NCBI RefSeq assembly: GCF_022539505.1
Contig: NC_061514.1
Span: 250,282,124-250,346,123, forward strand
DNA from: Lolium rigidum
Taxonomy: Eukaryota; Streptophyta; Magnoliopsida; Poales; Poaceae
Reading direction: 5' to 3'
DNA length: 64,000 bases
Each line of letters begins with the position of its first letter. Positions within the stretch are counted from its first letter, which is position 1. Positions 56,944 to 64,000 of this stretch are shown here, one piece after another. A program made the position numbers and the translations under genes. The notes under the pieces are model-generated. The model saw only the letters and a program-made list of their open reading frames with translations. It was not told the origin of the DNA and did no database searches.

Positions 56944-58543
56944 TGATACGTCCCAAACGTATCTATAATTTCTTATGTTCCATGCTACTTTTATGATGAT
57001 ACTCACATGTTTTATACACATTATATGTCATTATTATGCATTTTCCGGCACTAACCTATTGACGAGATGCCGAAGAGTCAGTTGTTGTTTTCTGTTGTTT
57101 TTGGTTTCAGAAATCCTAGTAAGGAAATATTCTCGGAATTGGACGAAATCAACGCCCAGGGTCCTATTTTTCCATGAAGCTTCCAGAAGATCGAGGGAGA
57201 AACGAAGTGGGGCCACGAGGTGGCGACACAGCAGGGCGGTGCGGCCCAGGCCTTGGCCGCGCGGCCCTGGTGTGTGGGCCCCTCGTGACGCCTCCGACTC
57301 TGCCCTTCCGCCTACTTAAAGCCTTCGTCGCGAATACCCCAGTACCGAGAGCCACGATACGGAAAACCTTCCAGAGACGCAGCCGCCGCCAATCCCATCT
57401 CGGGGGATTCAGGAGATCGCCTCCGCACCCCGCCGGAGAGGGGAATCATCTCCCGGAGGGCTCTTCATCGCCATGATCGCCTCCGGATCGATGTGTGAGT
57501 AGTTCACCCCTGGACTATGGGTCCATAGCGATAGCTAGATGGTTGCCTTCTCCTCATTGTGCTATCATGTTAGATCTTGTGAGCTGCCTATCATGATCAA
57601 GATCATCTATTTGTAATCCTACATGTTGTGTTTGTTGGGATCCGATGAATATTGAATACTATGTCAAGTTGATTATCAATCTATCATATATGTTGTTTAT
57701 GTTCTTGCATGCTCTCCGTTGCTAGTAGAGGCTCCGGCCAAGTTGATACTTGTGACTCCAAGAGGGAGTATTTATGCTCGATAGTGGGTTCATGCCTCCA
57801 TTTAATGCGGGACAGATGACGAGAAAGTTCTAAGGTTGTGGATGTGTTGTTGCCACTAGGGATAAAACATCGATGCTTTGTCTAAGGATATTTGTGTTGA
57901 TTACATTACGCACCATACTTAATGCAATTGTCCGTTGTTTGCAACTTAATACTGGAAGGGGTTTGGATGATAACTCGAAGGTGGACTTTTTAGGCATAGA
58001 TGCATGCTCGGATAGCGGTCTATGTACTTTATCGTAATGCCCCGATTAAATCTCATAGTACTCATCATGATATATGTATGTGCATTGTTATGCCTTCTTT
58101 ATTTTTCAATTGCCCAACTCGTAATTTGTTCACCCAACATCCGTTTATCTTATGGGAGAGACACCACTAGTGAACTGTGGACCCCGGTCCAATTCTTTAC
58201 ATCCGAAATACAATCTACCGCAATTGTTCTTTATCGTTCTTCGCAAACAATCATCATCTTCCACACAATATGTTTAAACCTTTGTTTACAGCAAGCCGGT
58301 GAGATTGACAACCTCACTGTTACATTGGGGCAAAGTACTTTGATTGTGTTGTGCAGGTTCCACGTTGGCGCCGGAATCCCTGGTGTTGCGCCGCACTACA
58401 CTCCGCCACCAACAACCTTCATGTGCTTCCTTGACTCCTACTGGTTCGATAACCTTGGTTTCTTACTGAGGGAAAACTTACTGCTGTGCGCATCACACCT
58501 TCCTCTTGGGGTTCCCAACGGACGTGTCGACTACGCGCCATCA
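56944..58543 (+). mobile_element. Element C 5' LTR
   Basis: A 1600-bp LTR of the element A family, beginning TGATACGTCCC and ending CCATCA. It interrupts the element R ORF. The loop of its terminal hairpin is CCCAA, as in element E, whereas A and B have CTCCG. Confidence 0.9.
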
Positions 58544-58554
58544 AGACTGTTTTC

Positions 58555-58572
58555 TGGCGCCGTTGCCGGGGA
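58555..58572 (+). other. Element C primer binding site
   Basis: TGGCGCCGTTGCCGGGGA. A 20-bp junction sequence (58541-58560) including its start is repeated at 58575-58594. Confidence 0.85.
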
Positions 58573-58808
58573 GATCAAGACTGTTTTCTGGCGCAAGGGG
58601 AGTCTCCCACATCCAATCTCTTTACTTTGTTTTTGTCTTGCTTTACTTTACTTTATTAACTGCTTTGTTTGCTTCTTATATCAAAAACACAAAAAATTAG
58701 TTGCTAGTTTTACTTTATTTACTGTCTTGTTCTCCATATTAAAAACACAAAAAAAAATTAGTTACTTGCATTTACTTTATTTAGTTTGCTTTATTTACTA
58801 CTGCTAAA

Positions 58809-59125
58809 ATGGGTACTCCTGAAAATACTAAGTTGTGTGACTTCACTAGCACAAATAATAATGATTTCTTACGCACACCTATTGCTCCACCTGCTACTAC
58901 AACGTGAATTCTTTGAAATTAAACCTGCTTTACTAAATCTTCTTATGAGAGAGCAATTTTCAGGTGTTAGTTCCGATGATGCTGCTGCCCATCTTAATAA
59001 TTTTGTTGAACTATGTGAAATGCAAAAGTATAAGGATGTAGATGGTGACATTATAAAATTAAAATTGTTTCCTTTCTCCTTAAGAGGAAGAGCTAAAGAT
59101 TGGTTGCTATCTCTCGCCTAGAAAT
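58809..59125 (+). pseudogene. Gag start of element C, broken, ends at gap
   Basis: The frame opens MGTPENTKLCDF and is broken near 58901. The next frame continues EFFEIKPALLNLLM, then REQFSGVSSDDAAAHLNNF and FSLRGRAKDWLLSL, the start of a Retrotrans_gag (capsid-like) domain. A second break at 59111-59120 (CTCTCGCC) again sits where CTG would keep the frame. Gap 2 follows, so the rest is unknown. It indicates that the family includes copies with a regular Gypsy gag. Confidence 0.8.
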
Positions 59126-59225
59126 NNNNNNNNNNNNNNNNNNNNNNNNNNNNNNNNNNNNNNNNNNNNNNNNNNNNNNNNNNNNNNNNNNNNNNNNNNN
59201 NNNNNNNNNNNNNNNNNNNNNNNNN
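59126..59225. other. Assembly gap (100 N)
   Basis: It joins the gag of element C (plus strand) to the gag of element S (minus strand). Missing sequence should include the rest of C, part of R and the rest of S. Confidence 0.98.
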
Positions 59226-60650
59226 CCTTCATCTTCGTCCGCCTCAACCACGGTCACCACCCGCTTGAATTTGTCCTGGTAAACATCCGGGTGGCGCTGT
59301 TCATATGCTGTCCGCTTCGCACCATGTGCGCTAACGAAGGGTAGTCACGCTTGGGAGGCCACGTCCTTGATTGATGATGAGAGACCCACCACCGCCAACT
59401 CGACTCGCTTCTTTTTCACTTATACGAGCCGAAAAGCATCGGTTCCTAATGGTCCTGAGCGGCTGGACGTATTCCGCCACTTGTCTCCCCGCGCTTCGTC
59501 GTACTTGCGCTAGATCGGCAAAACCAACATCGGAAGCCTCGAGTGATACCGCTCATGGAACTGTTCTTCCAGTCGCTTCCAAGTTTGGATGGAGTTCGGT
59601 GGCGGCGATGTGTACCACCCGAAAGCCGATCCCGTGAGGGACCGTGAGAAGAACCTCACGCGCAACTCATCCGACGCTGAGATCGTGCCCGAGCTGTGCC
59701 GGATATCGGCTCACATGCTCGATGGAGCTGGACCCATCTGATCCACTAAACTTTGTGAAGTCCGGGAGCCGATATTTGGGTGGCAGCGGGATCGGTTCGT
59801 AGCTGTTGGGGTACGACTTGGTGTAGCCGAACGCCTTCCTTTTCGGCATCATACCGAACCGATCTTTCGGAATTGTACAAATCTGATCCGCTGTGATGGG
59901 CTGAAGGTGTCGAACCACGAAGATTCGCCGGGGTGGCATACTTAACCAGCCATGCTTGCTTTTCTGGTTCTAAGCCAACTGCAGGAGCTGGGCTTTGGAG
60001 GTTCGTCGGGGTGGCGTACTTAGCCAGCCACGATTTCTTCTCAGGATCGGCTCCTGACGTTCCTCCTGCCGTTCCAGAGGCCGCTGATATTGCAGCCTGG
60101 TTCGAGAGTGCCCAGGCGTTGCAGTCCGGTACGTATGCGCACGTGTATCCGTGCGGGATCTCCTTAGGTGGCTCAGGTAGGAATTGGTAGTCACTAGGAT
60201 CACCACCAACTTTGTAGACGACGTATGCCGATGAGTTCGGCAGTTCCGGTGCTGCCCATGCGAACAGCTGGGGCTGGAGCGGCATCTCTCCCTTGAAAGT
60301 CCCCAGAGCTGGTCCCGACGGAGAATACCGGTGGCTCATGATTTCCTGGACGACGCGCAGAGCGACACGCTCCAAGGTGTTCACCAGGCTCTCAGAGTGG
60401 CGGTGCAGCGAATGAGCCACCATGTAGTTGATCTCCTGCCGCAGCGACCTGGTGCGTTCTTCCGACGGGCGGACAGGTCCACTCCATCGAGTGCGCCTTC
60501 AGGTGTGAAACCCTTCCACCCGACGCCATGGGAGCGGGTTCGGTGGAAGGAGCCGATGAGTTCGGCTTCGAGGGTTGCCTTGATCTCGTCATGCTTCTTC
60601 TTGAGCTCATCAGGCAGATCCTCGTACGTGACCGGAGTGTCTTCCGCCAT
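59226..60650 (-). pseudogene. Gag of element S, frameshifted, truncated by gap
   Basis: The minus-strand frame starts MAEDTPVTYEDLPDELKKK at 60650. It shifts near 60450 and continues through a proline-rich linker with two copies of a KYATP.NL segment. It then reaches the capsid-like Retrotrans_gag domain: YRLPDFTKFSGSDGSSS at about 59760, then WYTSPPNS and an EQFHERYHS segment across several frames. Repeated frame changes show decay or consensus errors. No polymerase region is in the window. Confidence 0.75.
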
Positions 60651-60712
60651 CTCGGATGTAGATGGCGATGTTGCGGATGTCGAAGGCGGTCCCACCGGGC
60701 GTGCCGTGAATG

Positions 60713-61880
60713 TGTTGACGTCGAAACCCCCCGGCGGGCAGAGACGGTCAGCACGGTAGAGCCGGGAACAACTAGGGCTGCGGCTGGCCCCGGTCCCTCG
60801 GAGCGACGGCCCGCAAAGCCTCCCGGTCGCACGCGCCGATGTTTATCACAAGGGCGTGCCACCTGACCTATACCTGGTCGGGAAGGTGTGGATGATGCCT
60901 CGCTTAGTTTCCTGCAGGGCACACACGTAAACGTTAAATACGAGCCTCGATCGGCTCTCGGGTTATCCCGTGAATCGGCTCAAAGAGCCGATCCACCCAT
61001 GATTCGACGAGGTGTCCGAATATATGGTGGTCCTCGCTTGATCAAGGTAAAGCTAATGAGATCTACGACGATTTAGGGTTTTCACCGCATAATCGGATCA
61101 TCCTACTCAGGATTGGGCCTCGCGCTCGCGCACGGTGACCGTAAGCCGATCCTAGACAAGGGCCTAAAAACCAACACGAGGTTGATCCCCGGAACATCCG
61201 TTCTAGGACTAGCGAACGCCACCCTACACGCCACCGGATCCTCCGACCCCTTGTAAGGCCTAACTATTGCGGATATTAAACTAATCCTTGTAGAACAAGG
61301 ATGCAATCGTAACGGACCAGATCTACTAAACTATGATCAAGCGGGGTGCCGCCCCTACACCTAAGATAGGTGTAAGGGCGGCTAGACATGCAAGGGTTGC
61401 ACTACGAAAGCATGTAATATGAAGAACAATGCTAACCCTAACATATCTAAGATAACTACGTTGCTCGCCATCAAAAAGGCTTCAGTACGAGCAACACATG
61501 AACAACGTAGGCAGGCTTGTGCTGCCTAGATCGCAAGATGCGATCTAGGCAGCATGATGCTTACCGGTAGAAACCCTCGAGACGAAGGGGTTGGCGATGC
61601 GCCGAGATTTGTTTGTGGTTGAACGTTGGTTGTTGTTTATTCCATAAACCCTAGGTACATATTTATAGTCCAGGGGACTTTCTAATGTGGGCGTGCACCA
61701 AACCGTGCACAAGTAAGATTCTATCTCTAAACTAAGATGCGATCTAATATGTTACAGATACACGGGCAATTAAGCCCAACTTGGTATAAAAGGCCGATTC
61801 ACGTATTACTTCTATATATATTCTTCACGTCCATCTTGATCGCGGCCCACCTCTGACTTGGTCAAATTCTGGTGATAACA
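60713..61880 (-). mobile_element. Element S 5' LTR
   Basis: On the minus strand it begins TGTTATCACC. A TATAAATATG box lies near 61665 and a long hairpin, GCTGCCTAGATCGCA / TGCGATCTAGGCAGC, at 61520-61553. Confidence 0.8.
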
Positions 61881-62169
61881 AACCTTTAGTACTTAGCTGC
61901 TCGAGGAGAATAAATGTATAACCTGCTAAGACTTCTATATTGTAAGTTAAGTCGGGTTCACCTCGAACCCAGGAGTATTCCTCTCTGGACCCAGGAGGAG
62001 CTCCAATATGATGTATATATTTGGTTTGTAATAATGTATGAATGAGTTATGGACCAGCTATGTTCTGTTGTACTACTCTGAGGGAAACAATTGCGGATTG
62101 GTACTTCGTGACTGTTATATCAACGACTGGCGTATACTACAACATGCAGTGGTATGCAAGGTCACCACA
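61881..62169 (+). mobile_element. Element R 3' LTR remnant
   Basis: Closely matches 55424-55714, differing by a few small indels, and ends at CA followed by the ATTAT duplication. The upstream part of this LTR lies beyond element S and is not in the assembly here. Confidence 0.9.
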
Positions 62170-62174
62170 ATTAT

Positions 62175-63017
62175 GATCTTGCATGCTCTGCGTTTCTAGT
62201 AGATGCTCTGGCCAAGTAGATGCTAGCGACTCCAAGAGGGAGTATTTATGCTCGATAGTGGGTTCATGCCTCTATTTAACCATGGGAAGTGACCTTGTTC
62301 TCTACGGTTGTAGATGTCCTGTTGCTACTAGGGAGAAAACAACGGTGTTCTATTCAAGGGTAGTTTCATCGTTTAGTTTACACACATTGCTTAAAGCGAT
62401 AGTCCGTTGCTTGCAACTTAATACTGGAGGGTGTCGCGAATGCAATCCTAAAAGGTGGATTATTAGTCATAGGTGCAGTTGGATTACGTCCTATGTATAT
62501 TGTTGTAATGCCCGCATACTTTCATAGCATGTATTCTGCACCAACCATTAGCGTAGAATCTCTGTTTATCAATTTCTCATATGTAATTTGTTTACCTAGC
62601 ATATTTATTTTATTGAGGAGGCGCCTCTAGTGAACTGTGGACCCCGGTCCTTCTTCTTTTAATTGCAATCTTCTACAACATTTTTCTGTTCCGTTCTCTA
62701 CAAACAATTCTTCTTCCACACGGTTCGTTTAATTCTTTGTTTTCAGCAAAACCAGTGAGCTTGACAACCTCGCTGAAAGTTGGGGACAAAGTACTTGGTT
62801 GTTTGTGTGCAGGTCTCCATGTTGCTGCTGACGCCGGTAGTGCGCCCTGCCACGAGTTGGTTTACAACACCTCGGGAGAGAACATTTTTCTCCTACTGGT
62901 CGATAAACCTTGGTTTCTTACTGAGGGAAAACTTCCTGCTGTGCTCATCATACCTTCCTCTTGGGGTTCCACTCAACGTTGCGCATAAATTCTCCTTCAT
63001 CAACTCCGCGCCCAGCA
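62175..63017 (+). mobile_element. Element E, LTR part 2
   Basis: Resumes the LTR interrupted at 44115 and ends CAGCA, 10 bases before the primer site. It is more diverged from A, B and C than they are from each other. Confidence 0.85.
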
Positions 63018-63027
63018 AGACATTTTC

Positions 63028-63045
63028 TAGCGCCGTTGCCGGGGA
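63028..63045 (+). other. Element E primer binding site
   Basis: TAGCGCCGTTGCCGGGGA, one change (A for G) from the tRNA-Asp type of the family. Confidence 0.8.
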
Positions 63046-63199
63046 GAAAAGCATCTCTTCTGCGACTCTCACTCTCAACTCTTTTACTTTGTTATTGTTT
63101 TGCTTGCATATTTTATTTTTATCTTGTTTGCATTTTATATCAAAAATCCAAAAAAATTAGTATACCTTTTATTTCTGTTGCTTGCATTATTTTTATTAA

Positions 63200-63358
63200 A
63201 TGGCTACTCCTGAGAATACTAAGTTGTGTGATACTAGCACCAACACCAACAATTTTATTTGCACACCCATTGCTCCACCTGCTCTTGAAGCAGCTTTTTA
63301 TGAGATTAAGCCTGCCTTGTTGAATCTTGTTATGAAAGAGCACTTTTCTGGTGTTAGT
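63200..63358 (+). pseudogene. Gag start of element E, truncated by insertion
   Basis: The frame starts MATPENTKLCDTSTNTNN and reads on through AFYEIKPALLNLVM to HFSGVS, homologous to the gag of element C, then ends at the Copia LTR. The 53 codons before the insertion are in one frame. Confidence 0.85.
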
Positions 63359-64000
63359 TGATGGGATTCGTAGCATAGAAAACAAAATTTTTCCTACCGC
63401 AAGAACGAATAACAAGCCAAGATCTAATCTAGTAGATGGTAGCAAGGAGATGAAGATCAACATACCCTCGAAGATCGCTAAGCGTTAACGAGATAAATCT
63501 CGTGGTTGATGTAGTCGATCACTTGCCGCTTTCAAAAGCGCGTAGAAGATCTTGACGGTGCCACAGTCGGGCAGCACCTCCGTACCCGGTCACACGTTCG
63601 GTGTTGATGACGATGTCCTTCTCCCCGTTCTAGCGGGTTGCGGATGTAGTAGATCCTCCTCGGAATCCTGACAACATGACGGCGTGGTGTCGGTGGTGGT
63701 GGAGATATTCGGCAGAGCTTCGCCTAAGCACTACGGGAGAAGCGGGAGGAGGGGCGGCTAGGGTTTGGGGAGAGGGGGCACTTGGGGCGCCGACCTTGGG
63801 TGCCCTTGGGTGGTTCGGCTCAAGTGGTGGCCGACCCCCTCTCTCTCCCTCATTATATAGGTGGAACCCCAAGCGCTAGCCCAAAGATTCGAATAAGAGT
63901 CCAACTCGAAAACTTACCAAAGGGTGAAACCTAGGGGTAGTGGGACTCCTCCCTTTCCTTCCCTCATGCCCGGCCATGGTGGTGGAGTCCACCATGGACT
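63359..64000 (-). mobile_element. Copia LTR (Angela/WIS type), minus strand, leaves window
   Basis: It begins TGATGGGATTCGTAGCATAG, the complement of the LTR end of Angela/BARE/WIS-like elements as I recall them. It contains the typical GCGCGTAGAAGATCTTGA and TCCTTCTCCCCGTTC words. A TATATAGGTGG leader is at 63854. The open frames at 63630-63880 are GC-rich LTR sequence. Confidence 0.75.

Larger units (their letters stand above)
59226..61880 (-). mobile_element. Element S: Gypsy retrotransposon, 5' part, minus strand
   Basis: The 5' LTR is 60713-61880 (TGTTATCACC to GTCAACA, 1168 bp). A GGCACGCCCGGTGGGACC segment at 60686-60703, just inside the LTR, may be the primer site. A gag frame follows to the gap. 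It is inserted into the 3' LTR of element R, exactly at 61880/61881. Confidence 0.8.
44116..62169 (+). mobile_element. Element R: long-LTR retrotransposon with nested insertions
   Basis: It starts TGTAATATCCC and ends GGTCACCACA, with a 5-bp target duplication ATTAT at 44111-44115 and 62170-62174. The 5' LTR is 44116-45624 plus 52312-55714, about 4.9 kb after removing element B. A tRNA-iMet-type primer site follows at 55717. The internal ORF (55931 on) is cut by element C at 56944. Only the last 289 bp of the 3' LTR remain (61881-62169), because S is inserted at 61880. The very long LTR recalls large retrotransposon derivatives such as Sukkula; this is from memory. Confidence 0.88.

Noticed and set aside
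59933..60866. Plus-strand ORFs across element S
   Set aside because: Shadows of the minus-strand gag, which has recognisable capsid-domain motifs.

Overview
This is a plant nuclear window, most likely from a large-genome cool-season grass (Triticeae or a close Pooideae relative). The support is a spliced 15-exon gene closest to grass PDIL5-4, two plant LEA_2 genes, Stowaway MITEs, a Helitron end, CACTA, hAT and Mutator-like elements, and deeply nested LTR retrotransposons of Triticeae type. No database search was possible, so family names are from memory. Two runs of exactly 100 N (6649-6748 and 59126-59225) are scaffold gaps.

Layout. 1-6648: stacked retrotransposon pieces: a Copia-type LTR on the minus strand, a Gypsy LTR fragment, then element A (LTR 2800-4401, tRNA-Asp-type primer site, broken gag/protease-like ORF) running into gap 1. 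6749-15754: no intact gene; gene-like fragments and a Stowaway MITE, closed by a clear Helitron 3' end at 15754. 15755-18860: pseudogene exons and promoter-like debris. About 18880-22673: the right part of a CACTA transposon with a 105-bp subterminal array. 22674-24258: LTR fragment and GC-rich debris. 24259-25987: a hAT deletion derivative with an exact 8-bp target duplication, itself holding a Mutator-like element. 27191-28732: two tandem intact LEA_2 (NDR1/HIN1-like) genes. 31380-39165 (minus): an intact PDIL5-4 gene of 485 residues, with a MITE, a GA microsatellite and a larger DNA transposon in its introns. 39590-43367: SINE-like units, a 105-bp tandem array with higher-order structure, and LTR debris. 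43368-64000: a nested retrotransposon tower.

The tower can be resolved by target-site duplications. Element E (LTR 43368-44115 plus 62175-63017) is split by long-LTR element R (44116-62169, duplication ATTAT). R's 5' LTR is split by complete element B (45625-52306, duplication GCCAC). R's ORF is interrupted by element C at 56944, and R's 3' LTR is cut at 61880 by minus-strand Gypsy element S. E's gag is cut at 63359 by a Copia LTR of the Angela/WIS type that leaves the window.

Elements A, B, C and E share LTRs, primer site and leader. A and B also share a downstream block but carry different ORFs; C and E carry an ordinary gag. PDIL5-4 and the LEA_2 genes read cleanly, whereas the transposon ORFs and the two LTRs of B differ mainly at CTG/CAG-type trinucleotides. 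That pattern looks more like a consensus error at methylated sites than like biology. I found no convincing new host defence or metabolic system. The most interesting items are the modular retrotransposon family, its repeated polypurine-tract copies and RNA hairpins, and the retroelement ORF fragment captured by a DNA transposon inside PDIL5-4.
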